Counted from the stretch's first letter, positions 1-8,670 are shown. The stretch is 64,000 nucleotides of DNA from Nocardia nova SH22a (GCF_000523235.1 NZ_CP006850.1:5332001-5396000); one strand, 5' to 3'. Notes: generated by a model from the sequence alone, not told the origin. Program-made: numbers and translations.

Positions 1-1
1 C

Positions 2-859
2 GATCGGCCCGGTGCCGACATCGCCGCCGGAATGCAGGATCTGTCCGAGGCCGTGGGCCGGGCGGGCCTCACCGCGTGCGGCCCGCCCACCATCACCTAT
101 CGCGAGGTCGGCGAGCCCGGCGCGGCCACGGTCGTCGAATTCGGCGTACCGGTCGAACCCGCGCCCGCGTTGAGTCTGCAATCGGGCGCCGAGGTGGTGG
201 TACGTCCCGGAATCCTGGTGGCCAGGGCCTGCCATCGCGGCAGTTACCGGGGCCTGGGCGCCGCCTACCGCGCCCTGGCGGAGTGGGCGAGCCGCAACCG
301 GTACCGCGCCGCCGGTCCGGCCACCGAGGTGTATCTGATCGGTCCCGACGAGGTCAGCGATCCGCGGCAGCTGATGACCGAGATCCGGCTGCCGGTTGCC
401 CCGGTTCCCGTCCTGATCGCACGCGCCCGGACGAACTTCGACGCCGCACTGCGTCGTGTCCGGGAAATATTGCGATACCGCGGCTTCGACATTCTCGCGG
501 AATTCGGGCCGCACACCCCGTCCCGATGCACCATCCTCGAGGTCTGCCTGCCGGACGCGCTCGCGCGCGCCTGCGACGCCGACGAGTGCGCGGCGGTGCT
601 GATTCCGCATCGGGTCGTCGTGCGCGAACGGACCGGCCACATCGTCGTCGAAGCCGCCGATCCGGCGATCTGGGCACAGGCCCTCGGCAATCCCGAGCTG
701 ATCGCGGTGGCCGTCGGCATCCGGCGGCATCTCGTCGCGGTCGTCGACGAATTCGACACCCCCACAACGGTATCGGACGGTGTCGCCGCCGGTCGCCCGA
801 TACCCCGGACGCCGGAGGCGCACCACGCCTGTGAGCCGGGCGGCGCCGGTCCGGCGTGA
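2..859 (+). CDS. GyrI-like effector-binding plus DUF302 protein (5' end outside window)
   Basis: The reading frame is open from base 2 to the stop at 857-859, so the true start probably lies left of the window; the first in-frame ATG is at 32. The first half resembles the GyrI-like/AraC effector-binding fold (HRGSYRGLGAAYRALAEW, then EVYLIGPDEV at the end of the domain). The second half (from about residue 130, TNFDAALRRVREILRYRGFDI) matches the DUF302 pattern, ending in VVDEF. Such fusions are expected to bind small hydrophobic ligands, but no ligand can be named. No DNA-binding domain is visible in the part seen; one could lie upstream. The 248 bp after the stop hold no recognisable gene. 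Confidence 0.7.
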   Translation, partial: DRPGADIAAGMQDLSEAVGRAGLTACGPPTITYREVGEPGAATVVEFGVPVEPAPALSLQSGAEVVVRPGILVARACHRGSYRGLGAAYRALAEWASRNRYRAAGPATEVYLIGPDEVSDPRQLMTEIRLPVAPVPVLIARARTNFDAALRRVREILRYRGFDILAEFGPHTPSRCTILEVCLPDALARACDADECAAVLIPHRVVVRERTGHIVVEAADPAIWAQALGNPELIAVAVGIRRHLVAVVDEFDTPTTVSDGVAAGRPIPRTPEAHHACEPGGAGPA

Positions 860-1107
860 CCACCGCGCTCCGGGCGGCCCACGCCCCGGTGTCGAGGACA
901 GCGGCCTGCTGCGGCGGGCGGCGCAGTGGAGGACGATCGATGACAGGGCGCCGACCGTCACCATTCGACGGCGCGTCGGCGGACGCACGGGCCGGAAGCC
1001 CGGTTCGGTGCGAAGGTGTGGTTGTCTCATGAGGTGTCCGGGCGGTTACCCGACGTCCGGACCGTCGATTCGGCAGCAAGTTTGCCGCCCAGACCGGAGA
1101 AGGACCT

Positions 1108-1809
1108 GTGGACGAGCGATCCGGAGGGCGATTGCACGCAGCGGTGACAGCGATCGGACGTCCGCGTCATGCCGAGGATTGGGGCCGGACGGTCTGTGTG
1201 GCGTGCCGGGACGCCCTCGGCGGTGTCGACTCCGTCGCGCTCGTCCTGCACGGCACGGGCGCGCTGGTGGACCTGCTGGGCTGCAGCGACTCCTTCGCCG
1301 AGCAGATCGAGGACGCCCAGATCGTGGTGGGCGAGGGTCCCGGCCGCACCGCGTTCATGACCGGCACCACGGTGTGGGTGACATCGGAACCGGGGGCGTT
1401 CGAGCGGTGGCCGATGTTCGCCCGCGAAGCCGACCGGCTCGGGATCGGCGCGGTGGTCGCGCTCCCGCTGCGGGTCGGCGGCATCCGGTTCGGTTCCCTG
1501 GATCTGTACCGGCGGGGGCCGGGCGCGGTGCCGGTCCGGGCGGAAGCGGACGCGATACTGCTGGCCGAGCTGATCAGCTACACCCTGATCGAGGATTTCG
1601 CACTGCGCGAGCCGGACGCCGATCCGCTGGCGACCACTCATCGAGATGTCAACGTCGCGACGGGAATGATCGCAGCTCAACTGGGTATTTCTCTGGATGA
1701 GGCATTCCTGCGCCTGAGGGCGTTCGCCTTCTCGTCGGAGCGTCCCCTGCTCGATGTGGCGCGAGGCATCCTCGAACGCCGTGTGGACCTCGACGGAGCG
1801 GCCGAATGA
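1108..1809 (+). CDS. GAF and ANTAR domain regulator
   Basis: A 233-aa protein read from a GTG start preceded by a purine-rich GGAGAAGGA. Residues about 20-165 form a GAF sensor domain (GEGPGRTAFMTGTTVWV, then GIGAVVALPLRVGGIRFGSLDLYR). The C-terminus is an ANTAR domain (DVNVATGMIAAQLGISLDEA, with LRAFAFSSERPLLDVARGI), which in this family binds tandem stem-loops in nascent mRNA and prevents termination. Role inferred: ligand-gated antitermination regulator. Its stop overlaps the next gene by 4 nt (ATGA), so both are probably translated together. The stimulus is not visible from sequence. Confidence 0.85.
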   Translation: MDERSGGRLHAAVTAIGRPRHAEDWGRTVCVACRDALGGVDSVALVLHGTGALVDLLGCSDSFAEQIEDAQIVVGEGPGRTAFMTGTTVWVTSEPGAFERWPMFAREADRLGIGAVVALPLRVGGIRFGSLDLYRRGPGAVPVRAEADAILLAELISYTLIEDFALREPDADPLATTHRDVNVATGMIAAQLGISLDEAFLRLRAFAFSSERPLLDVARGILERRVDLDGAAE

Positions 1810-2582
1810 CCGTCGAACCATCGAATCCCGCGCGAAATCGTAAAATCGCAAACGTGTCGAAGGAGTGCGTTGTGCCGGACCCGCTGGTGCGTCCGCTGTC
1901 GAAGATCACCGCAGACCTCGTCCGCGACGCAGATCTCACCAATACTCTTCCGCTGATCGCCCAATTGGGCGCCCAGGAACTCGATGCCGCCGCGCCCGCG
2001 CTGGTCATCCCCGACCTGCGCGGTGCGGTACGGGTACTACCGGCCGGTGCCGAGCGCCCCGGCCCGCTCCACATTCTGGAAGCTCACACGACCAACGGTC
2101 CGTGGACCGAGAGCATGTCCACGATGGAACCGAACGCCGTCACGATCGATGGTGACGACGGCCGCTGGCCGGACCTTTCCCGGGATGCGCTCGCTGCCGG
2201 ATATCACGCGATCTGCGCGGCGCCGATGATCCTGGGGACCAGATCGGTCGGCAGCTTCGTCCTGTTCTACGAACGCCCCGTCGAATTCGACCCCGACCAT
2301 CGGACGACCGCCCAGACCCTCGCCGACCTCGTCACTTTGTCGCTGTGCCAGGACAGCGACAGCGCGCGGGCCGAACTGCTGGCGGGCCGGGCGCTGACCA
2401 TATTCGACGATCGCGTCCGCTACGAACACGCCATCGGCATGACGGCCGGTCGGCTGGACATCGACATCCAGCGGGCGACGGCACTGCTGCAAGCCCACGC
2501 CGACACCCACGACCTGCCGTTGGTCGTCCTGTCCCGGTCCATCACGAGCGGCACCTTCGACTGGACCGAACTCGACGCCTGA
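1806..2582 (+). CDS. GAF domain protein with ANTAR-like C-terminus
   Basis: Overlaps the preceding GAF-ANTAR gene by 4 nt. Residues about 40-180 form a GAF-like domain (APALVIPDLRGAVRVLPAGA, then AICAAPMILGTRSVGSFVLF). The tail (YEHAIGMTAGRLDIDIQRAT) keeps the ANTAR spacing of a conserved A-x-G-x(3-4)-G-R-L followed by a second helix, but it is more divergent than in the upstream paralogue. An in-frame GTG at 1872 has a strong ribosome-binding sequence (GAAGGAG, 6 nt upstream) and could be the main start; translation from 1806 would rely on coupling. The pair probably arose by tandem duplication and may heterodimerise (inference). Confidence 0.75.
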   Translation: MTVEPSNPARNRKIANVSKECVVPDPLVRPLSKITADLVRDADLTNTLPLIAQLGAQELDAAAPALVIPDLRGAVRVLPAGAERPGPLHILEAHTTNGPWTESMSTMEPNAVTIDGDDGRWPDLSRDALAAGYHAICAAPMILGTRSVGSFVLFYERPVEFDPDHRTTAQTLADLVTLSLCQDSDSARAELLAGRALTIFDDRVRYEHAIGMTAGRLDIDIQRATALLQAHADTHDLPLVVLSRSITSGTFDWTELDA

Positions 2583-2601
2583 GCCGGACGCCACGCCGAG
2601 C

Positions 2602-2790
2602 GGTGTCCGCGTCGACGCCGTGATCCGCTGTCCCGGCCTCGGTGTTCAGCTGCATCCGCGCGAGCCGGTCCGTGTGCGCACCGTTTCGCCGCTCTCGACG
2701 AATTCCACTGCGCGGCCACGGATTTCGATGCGGTCGCGGGGATTCGCGGTGTCGGAGCCACACATGACAGGCGCGGGTCGCGGCGCCGTC
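2602..2790 (-). pseudogene. Decayed copy of the PPOX-family gene at 4212-4667
   Basis: The minus strand encodes DTANPRDRIEIRGRAVEFVE, almost identical to DTANPYDRIEIRGRAVGFVE of the intact gene at 4212-4667. After a frameshift it continues as DRLARMQLNTEAG, matching DRLAQKYLNTEKF. The C-terminal half of the gene is deleted, but the non-coding sequence downstream of the intact gene (GTGATCCG region near 4195) is recognisable again near 2618. This is therefore a duplicated segment that has lost its N-terminus, its C-terminus and its frame. It fills most of the 347-bp gap between the GAF and DUF389 genes. Confidence 0.75.
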
Positions 2791-2929
2791 GACGACCCGA
2801 GGCGTCGCCGGGCTGCGGCACGAGTCACCTGCTCCGGGTGATGACGCCTGTTCCCGGGTCGTTCAGGCTGGGGACGCTGAGCACGTCCGCCGCGCTCAGG
2901 GCCCGTCGGCGGAGGAAAGGGGCACGGTC

Positions 2930-3895
2930 ATGCACCATCTGCTGCCTTCGAGTCAGCGGCGCTCGCTCGACGAACTCACCGATCGTCTCGATCTGTCGAT
3001 CGGCGACGTCACGGCCAAGCGCTCGGCATTCTGGATGATGCTGGTGCTCTCCGCGATCATCGCCATCTCGGGGGTGATCGGAGATTCCACCGCCACCGTC
3101 ATCGGCGCGATGATCGTCGCCCCCTTGTCGGTGCCCATTCTCGGCATCGGCCTGGGCATCGTCACCGGCCGCACCGCCCTGATCGCCAGGAGTGCGCTGC
3201 TGGTGGCCGCCGGAGTGGTCGTGGTCGTCGTGCTCGGATATCTGTTCGCGCAACTTCTGCCGAACCCGGTGAATGTGCTGTCCAACTCCCAGGTGCAGGG
3301 CCGCACATCACCGAAGTTGATGGATCTCACCGCCGCCATGGCGACCGGATTGGTCGCGGCCGTCGCGATCACCCGCCGCGACGTCGGTGACGTCCTGCCG
3401 GGTGTGGCGATCGCGATCTCACTGGTGCCGCCGCTCGGCGTGGTCGGGGTCTGTCTCGGCTCCCACGCACCGTCCTTGGCCCTGGGCGCATTCGTGCTCT
3501 TCGCGTCGAACATGCTGGCCATGATCATCACCACGACAATCGTTCTGGTGATCGCCGGATACGGCCGCGAGGAAGGAACCCTCACGCGCCGCGGCCGCGC
3601 CTACGCCGTGCTCGCGGTGGCGCTGCTGGTGGTGGCCGTCCCGATGACGGTGAACTCCCTGTCGACCCTGTGGGCCGGGCAGATCTCCGACGCCGCGCGG
3701 AACTGGCTGCGCGACAGCCCCGGTGCCGAGGTCACCGACGTGACCCTGCACAGCGATACCGCGACGGTGTCGATCCTCGGACCGCAAGACCTTCCGCCGG
3801 TATCCGACCTGCAACGCGCCGTCGACGACCTCGTCCCGTGGGACCCGCGAGTCGTCGTGGTCCACACCGTCGGCAGCCGCGTGACCGATCACTGA
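2930..3895 (+). CDS. DUF389 multi-pass membrane protein
   Basis: A 321-aa protein with a GAGGAAAGGGG ribosome-binding sequence upstream of ATG 2930. The N-terminal 35 residues are hydrophilic (SLDELTDRLDLSIGDVTAKR). At least five hydrophobic segments follow, including the DUF389 hallmark GDSTATVIGAMIVAPLSVPI (residues about 45-65) and AIAISLVPPLGVVGVCLG. The last 75 residues are soluble (GAEVTDVTLHSDTATVSILG). Family function is unknown; some members are predicted transporters. It stands alone on the plus strand between the decayed and intact PPOX copies. Confidence 0.85.
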   Translation: MHHLLPSSQRRSLDELTDRLDLSIGDVTAKRSAFWMMLVLSAIIAISGVIGDSTATVIGAMIVAPLSVPILGIGLGIVTGRTALIARSALLVAAGVVVVVVLGYLFAQLLPNPVNVLSNSQVQGRTSPKLMDLTAAMATGLVAAVAITRRDVGDVLPGVAIAISLVPPLGVVGVCLGSHAPSLALGAFVLFASNMLAMIITTTIVLVIAGYGREEGTLTRRGRAYAVLAVALLVVAVPMTVNSLSTLWAGQISDAARNWLRDSPGAEVTDVTLHSDTATVSILGPQDLPPVSDLQRAVDDLVPWDPRVVVVHTVGSRVTDH

Positions 3896-4211
3896 GACCC
3901 GCCGCGAATGGGCGCGGCGCGGCCCACCGGCACCTCGACGAGGCCGTATCCGCCGGGAACGGTCACACCGCGTCGACCTGCGCACCGGCCGGGAGCGGTG
4001 AGACCGTCGCCCACAATCCGGACTTGTTGTTGCGCAAGAACTTCCCGATCGACGCCATCGCCGCCGACGGCATCGTGTGGTACAGCATGCACCCCATGCT
4101 GCGGACCTACCTGCCGGCCGAAGCGGCCGCCGATCCGGCTCGGTCGGCGCATCACCAGGCTCGGGAGCCCGGACCGAGTGGATGTCCGCGCCGATGCCGT
4201 GATCCGTCGTC
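3896..4211. other. Gap with possible coding fragment of unknown origin
   Basis: 316 bp between the DUF389 stop and the PPOX stop. In frame 1 of the plus strand a coding-like stretch reads ETVAHNPDLLLRKNFPIDAI and continues to MHPMLRTYLPAEAA (about 4000-4130), without a start codon, ribosome-binding site or closing stop nearby. I cannot assign it to a family. It may be the remnant of a lost gene. Right of 4165 the sequence resembles the flank that was duplicated with the decayed PPOX copy. Confidence 0.35.
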
Positions 4212-4667
4212 TCAGCGTTCGGTCGCCAGCACTCCCGGCCGGAACGGTTCGACGCCGACCGCGCGGCGGATGTGGTCCGGTTCGATCAACACCGCCACCC
4301 GGCGTTCGCCGTCCACCAGCCAGGGGAACTTCTCGGTGTTCAGGTACTTCTGCGCGAGCCGGTCCATGATGCGCACGGCTTCGTCACCCTCGACGAATCC
4401 CACTGCGCGGCCGCGTATTTCGATGCGGTCGTAAGGATTGGCGGTGTCGAAGCAGCACAGCGACAGGCGTGGGTCGCGGCGCAGGTTCTCCTCTTTGACC
4501 CGGCCGGTCGAGGTGTTCATGACGATGCGCTCGACCCCGTCGACGGTCTCCAGCCCCACCCACATCGGCGTAAGCTGCGGTCCCCCATCGGCATTGAGCG
4601 TGCCGACGGTCCAGAATCTCGCCTCCTGCAACCAGCTGCGAACCGGCTCGTCCAACACAACCGCCAT
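4212..4667 (-). CDS. Pyridoxamine 5'-phosphate oxidase-family (FMN/F420) protein
   Basis: 151 aa from the ATG at 4667, chosen because GAGGGGAGAG lies just upstream; the longer frame to 4817 adds an unlikely Arg-rich leader. The sequence has the split-barrel PPOX layout: ARFWTVGTLNADGGPQLTPM near the N-terminus, VMNTSTGRVKEENLRRDPRL in the cofactor-binding region, and the DTANPYDRIEIRGRAVGFVE strand. Actinobacterial members use FMN or F420 to reduce small substrates; the cofactor cannot be told from sequence alone. A broken second copy lies at 2602-2790. Confidence 0.8.
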   Translation of the reverse strand: MAVVLDEPVRSWLQEARFWTVGTLNADGGPQLTPMWVGLETVDGVERIVMNTSTGRVKEENLRRDPRLSLCCFDTANPYDRIEIRGRAVGFVEGDEAVRIMDRLAQKYLNTEKFPWLVDGERRVAVLIEPDHIRRAVGVEPFRPGVLATER

Positions 4668-4947
4668 GTCGCTCTCCCCTCGAGCTCGCCGACCATTCGA
4701 GTGTAGGGCATCGCCCAGGCGAGTCCCGAGGGCAAAGCGGAAGTCCCCGTGCGACATACGCCGTTGTGTGTCGCGCCGGTGGCTCGGCGCCGTTGACGAG
4801 CCGACGGACTTCCGCATCGTTTCCGGTACCGGATGAATACCCGGAGGCAGACCTACTCAACCGGTATTCGCGGGGCACGCGAGCGTTGGTTCCTTGATCC
4901 ATTCTCCGGTCAGCGACCGCCGCGGCGGACCAGCTCCTCGCGCCGAG

Positions 4948-5175
4948 TCAATTCTCGCGGCGACGGCGGCGATGTGAGGTGTCGCAGAGTGGATAGGTGC
5001 CGGACCGGCGGCAGGTGCACAGCGCGACCATGAACCGGTCGCTGCGCACCGTGCGGCCGTCGGCGGTCAGCAGTTCGACCGGGCCCTCGATCAGGGCCGG
5101 GCCGTCGCCGGTCAGCGTGATTCGCGTCCGTCGCCTCGTACGAGGGGGCGGTTCCGAATCGTCGGGCATGGCCAT
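4948..5175 (-). CDS. CDGSH-type iron-sulfur protein
   Basis: 75 aa. The start at 5175 is supported by a TGATG overlap with the upstream gene's stop and a GAGGAG sequence just ahead. The C-terminus has the mitoNEET-type cluster motif C-x-C-x2-S-x3-P-x-C-D-x2-H (CTCRRSGTYPLCDTSH); the usual Gly after CD is Thr. It is expected to bind a [2Fe-2S] cluster through three Cys and one His. The preceding part (LIEGPVELLTADGRTVRSDR) is the usual strand region of the family. It is coupled to the haem-oxygenase-like gene upstream, so they probably act together in redox or iron chemistry. Confidence 0.85.
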   Translation of the reverse strand: MAMPDDSEPPPRTRRRTRITLTGDGPALIEGPVELLTADGRTVRSDRFMVALCTCRRSGTYPLCDTSHRRRRREN

Positions 5176-6269
5176 CACCGTCTCTCCTCGTCCCGGCATC
5201 GTGGATCGCCGGGGTTTTCACCGTCGCGGACCGTGCGCAGGGAACTGCGGCCGCTGGTCCAGCAGTCCAGCACGGCGTCGCCGAAACGTCCTTCCAGCAG
5301 TTCGGTGGCCTGGATTCCGAACACCACCGACGCGGTCAGCTCCGGTTCCCGCGCGACCAGATCGCCGATCACGTCGCTGCGCATCACCTGCTCGTGCACC
5401 GCGTCCGCCTCGACGTGTTCGGTGTAGAAGCGCACACAGGCCGGATGCGCGTCCAGTCGCCGCAGGGTGTCGACCATCCGCCGCGCCGCCGGTGGCGACC
5501 CGATTTCGACATCGGCGAAATGCCCGACCAGCGCGCCGCGCAGTTCCCGGTGCAGACCGAACAGCGACATCATGTTGACCACCGCCAGCATCGGCGCGGA
5601 TGTCACGTCGAGATAGCCCAGATAGCCGTCGTCCAGCCCCGCCCCGGCCAGCAGATCGGCGAACAGCCGGGCGTGGATGTCCTCGCCGCGTCCGGCGCCG
5701 AATTCATCGAAGGCCACCGCGACCAGCCCCGCCTTGGCGGTTCCGCGCAGCCGCGGAACGACCCAGATGTACGGATCGGCTTCCTTGAGGTGGTAGATCG
5801 AGCGGTGCGCGAAATACTCGCACACCTGCCACCAGTGACCTTCCTCGAGCAGGAACCCGCCCACACCGCGCGGTTCCGCCGGTTCGGTCACCAGTGCGGC
5901 GAACTCGGCGTCCAGATCCGCGCCACCGGCGACATCACGCCGCAGCGCGGACAGGAACCTGCCCTCCAGGCGCGACCGCAATCCCAGGAGCCCGGGGTTC
6001 CACTCCCAGCCGGGATCGACGGATTCGAAACCGCCGTAATGCAATTCGTAACAGGTGTGCAGCGCGAGCTGCAGATCGTCACCATAGGGATCGGCGGCAT
6101 CGACATCGGCCGCACCCGGAACGGACGCGCCCCGCAACATCGCATCGACAGTGCCGGACAGCGGACCCCGCGGAATCGGCAGCCGCGATTCGCCGCCATT
6201 TCGCGACCCGAGCGCCCGCTCGTCGCGACGGCGCGGCGTCACCCGCCCTTCGGCCTGGGTGGTCTCCAT
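5175..6269 (-). CDS. Iron-containing redox enzyme, haem-oxygenase-like fold
   Basis: About 364 aa from ATG 6269 (METTQAEGRV); an in-frame GTG at 6329 would add 20 residues, and neither start has a strong ribosome-binding site. The all-helical protein resembles the haem-oxygenase-like diiron superfamily: ELHYGGFESVDPGWEWNPGL, then HWWQVCEYFAHRSIYHLKEA, FDEFGAGRGEDIHARLF and HVEADAVHEQVMRSDVI carry the Glu/His ligands typical of the fold. The reaction is unknown. It overlaps the CDGSH gene by TGATG, a pairing that suggests the small Fe-S protein supplies electrons or receives iron (inference). Confidence 0.75.
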   Translation of the reverse strand: METTQAEGRVTPRRRDERALGSRNGGESRLPIPRGPLSGTVDAMLRGASVPGAADVDAADPYGDDLQLALHTCYELHYGGFESVDPGWEWNPGLLGLRSRLEGRFLSALRRDVAGGADLDAEFAALVTEPAEPRGVGGFLLEEGHWWQVCEYFAHRSIYHLKEADPYIWVVPRLRGTAKAGLVAVAFDEFGAGRGEDIHARLFADLLAGAGLDDGYLGYLDVTSAPMLAVVNMMSLFGLHRELRGALVGHFADVEIGSPPAARRMVDTLRRLDAHPACVRFYTEHVEADAVHEQVMRSDVIGDLVAREPELTASVVFGIQATELLEGRFGDAVLDCWTSGRSSLRTVRDGENPGDPRCRDEERR

Positions 6270-6497
6270 ATCCGGCGCGTACCCGCCCGACCGTTGTTCA
6301 ATCGCCCGGTTCGCGCCGCGGGCAATCACGCGCCTCCCGGGACCAGGAACGGCAACGCCGTGCGGTGACCGGCGCGGGCCACCGGATTAATCGGGCCCGG
6401 TCCGGGTAGATCGCGATCATGGCATTTTCGATCGATCAGCTGCTGCACACCTGCACCCGGCGAGCGGTGCCGGGCGACTGTGAAGGGCTGGACTGAG

Positions 6498-7262
6498 ATG
6501 CCCAGGATCGAGAGGCCGGAACCCACGATACGAATCGCCGCGGCGGGCGATATCCACCTCGGCACCGAATCGGCCGGGTCGTTGCGGCCCGCGCTGGACC
6601 GGCTACCGGAGCGCGCCGACGTATTCCTCCTCGCGGGGGATCTGACCCGCCACGGCACCGTGGCGGAGGCGCGTGTGGTCGCGACCGAGCTGAGCGATCT
6701 CGGCGTGCCGGTGATCGCGGTCCTGGGAAACCACGACCATCACAGCGACGCCGAACACGAGATCTCCGCACTGCTCACCGAGTACGGGATCACCGTGCTG
6801 GAAGGCGACGGCGTGACGGTCTCCGTCGCGGGGCACACGCTGGGCATCGCGGGCACGAAGGGCTTCGGCGGCGGTTTCGCGGGCCGCTGCGCCAGCGCCT
6901 TCGGCGAGCGGATCATGCGCGAATTCGCCTCGCACACCGTGGATCTGGCGAACTCGCTGCGAACAGCCCTGTCCGAGTTGCCATCCGAGGTCACCGTGGC
7001 GCTCACCCACTACGCACCCGTCAGCGACACCCTGTCCGGCGAGCCCCGCGAGATCTACCCGTTCCTCGGCTCCTACCTGCTCGGCGAGGCGATCGACGCC
7101 TGCGATGTCGACCTCGCGATCCACGGGCACGCGCACGCCGGAACCGAACGGGGAATCACGCCCGGCGGTGTGCGGGTGCGCAATGTGGCACAGCCGGTCA
7201 TCGGCACGGCCTTCGCGATCTACGAACTGCCGGTGCCCGATCGTGGCGAGCTGTCAGCGTGA
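6498..7262 (+). CDS. Calcineurin-like metallophosphoesterase
   Basis: 254 aa from ATG 6498 (a GTG at 6480 is an alternative). All metal-binding blocks of the superfamily are present in order: AAGDIHLG, LAGDLTRHG, VLGNHDHH, ALTHYAP and HGHAHAG. The substrate cannot be predicted. The protein has no signal peptide or membrane segment and is therefore probably cytosolic. It is monocistronic and divergent from the haem-oxygenase-like gene. Confidence 0.85.
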   Translation: MPRIERPEPTIRIAAAGDIHLGTESAGSLRPALDRLPERADVFLLAGDLTRHGTVAEARVVATELSDLGVPVIAVLGNHDHHSDAEHEISALLTEYGITVLEGDGVTVSVAGHTLGIAGTKGFGGGFAGRCASAFGERIMREFASHTVDLANSLRTALSELPSEVTVALTHYAPVSDTLSGEPREIYPFLGSYLLGEAIDACDVDLAIHGHAHAGTERGITPGGVRVRNVAQPVIGTAFAIYELPVPDRGELSA

Positions 7263-7335
7263 TCAGACCCGGGACGGCCGCACCGTGTCTCGAGCGCACC
7301 CGCCTCATCACAGGTATCGCACCACGCCTACCCCC

Positions 7336-7526
7336 CAGGATCCGCCGGTGATCGCCGAGCCCCACGTCGATGCGGCGGTTGTCGCGCAGCCAGTCGGCCA
7401 CCTGATATCCGCTCGCCCCGGTGGCCGAGAGCGCTCGTGACACGCCTGCGCGATCGCCTCGATGTCGGCGCAGGTGGCGTACGGGTCAGGACTCACGATC
7501 GACGCGGGCACCCACGCCCCGAGATC
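7336..7526 (-). pseudogene. Remnant of an Orn/Lys/Arg decarboxylase-family gene
   Basis: Two minus-strand fragments in different frames recall one family of PLP-dependent decarboxylases: DLGAWVPASIVSPDPYATCA followed by EAIAQACHERSR, then GASGYQVADWLRDNRRIDVG followed by DHRRIL. In the intact family a few hundred residues, including the PLP lysine, separate these two blocks, so the middle has been deleted. The remainder of the 478-bp gap (7263-7740) holds nothing else I recognise. Confidence 0.6.
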
Positions 7527-7740
7527 CGCTTCATGTCGGCAGCCCGGAACAGTGGCTGTCCGGTAGCTCGGCCGCTGCCTCGGATCCGAACTGCTCCAAA
7601 TATGCTGCGGCACTGTCGCTTACCTCACGTCAAGCGCGTATCCCGTTGAGCGACGGGATCATCTCGCTCAGAAGGACTGCGGCGGCGGATACGGCCGATC
7701 CACGGCACTCGCGCGGCTTTCGTCCTTACGGTCGCTCGCC

Positions 7741-8622
7741 ATGAAGAATTCCCTCATGTCCGCGATCGCCGCCGCTGCCACCGCCGTGGCACTGGTGGCA
7801 CCGATCGCATCGGCCGAACCCGGCCAACAGGTTGCTGCGTCCACCCACATCGACTTGCAGGGCGCGGTCAATGTCCGTGACATCGGCGGCTACCGCACCT
7901 ATGACGGCGACAAGGTCAAGTCCGGCAAGGTGATTCGGGCCAACTCGCTCGAGAAGCTCACCGACGCGGATCTGCGGAAGCTCGGCGGTCTGCACCTGCA
8001 ACAGGTGATCGATCTGCGAACGCCGGGCGAGGTGCAGTTCATGGGACAGGACAAGGTGCCCGCCGGGGTGCCGGTCGCGGCGCGCCCGATCGACGACACC
8101 GGACTGTTCCAGCAGATGATGGCGGCGATCCAATCCAAGGATCCGCAGAAGCAGGAGGAGTTGCTGGGTAACGGTGGCGCCGAACGCATCATGTCGGGCG
8201 TGTACCGGAGCTTCCTGAGCGCCGACTCGCGCGCGGCGTTCGGGCAGACGATCAAAGATCTCGCGAACACCGACCACGCGACGCTGTACCACTGCACCTC
8301 GGGCAAGGACCGCACCGGCTGGACGACCTACATCGTCCTGCGCGCGGTCGGTGTCCCGGAATCGATTGCGCGACAGGACTATCTGCTGTCGAATCAGTAT
8401 CGCGCCGCGGCCGACGCACAACTGCGGGAGCAGGTGAAGCAGGCCGGTCTGATGCAGAACCCCGATCTACTGATTCCACTGCAGGAGGTTCGCGACGCCT
8501 ACCTCGACACCGCGGTGCAGGAGATGACCAGCACGTACGGTGACTTCGGCAAATTCCTCACCCAGGGCCTGGGTCTGGACCCGGGCACCATCCTGAAGTT
8601 GCGCAAGAACCTCGTCGGCTGA
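7741..8622 (+). CDS. Secreted tyrosine/serine phosphatase
   Basis: 293 aa with a Sec signal peptide (residues 1 to about 25, ending IASAEP). The PTP-like fold of the bacterial Y_phosphatase3 family follows: VNVRDIGGYRTYDGDKVKSG near the N-terminus, the VIDLRTPGE strand, and the P-loop HCTSGKDRTGW (C-x5-R) around residue 184. Relatives of this type include secreted actinobacterial PtpB-like enzymes that act on phosphotyrosine or phosphoinositides. Substrate here is unknown. No clear ribosome-binding site is visible; TACGGT 14 nt upstream may be a -10 element for a short leader. A stem-loop follows at 8641-8670. Confidence 0.85.
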   Translation: MKNSLMSAIAAAATAVALVAPIASAEPGQQVAASTHIDLQGAVNVRDIGGYRTYDGDKVKSGKVIRANSLEKLTDADLRKLGGLHLQQVIDLRTPGEVQFMGQDKVPAGVPVAARPIDDTGLFQQMMAAIQSKDPQKQEELLGNGGAERIMSGVYRSFLSADSRAAFGQTIKDLANTDHATLYHCTSGKDRTGWTTYIVLRAVGVPESIARQDYLLSNQYRAAADAQLREQVKQAGLMQNPDLLIPLQEVRDAYLDTAVQEMTSTYGDFGKFLTQGLGLDPGTILKLRKNLVG

Positions 8623-8640
8623 GGCGATCACCTCCGGTAC

Positions 8641-8670
8641 CGACCCGAGCTGGATCGTCAGCTCGGGTCG
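8641..8670. terminator. Bidirectional stem-loop between converging genes
   Basis: CGACCCGAGCT and AGCTCGGGTCG form a perfect 11-bp stem with an 8-nt loop. It lies 18 bp after the phosphatase stop and overlaps the last codons of the convergent TetR gene. There is no U-tract on either side, which is common in high-GC terminators. Confidence 0.6.

Noticed and set aside
3670..4434. 254-codon plus-strand frame across the DUF389 end and the PPOX gene
   Set aside because: Most of it is antisense or out-of-frame to real genes; only about 40 residues in the gap look coding and cannot be assigned.
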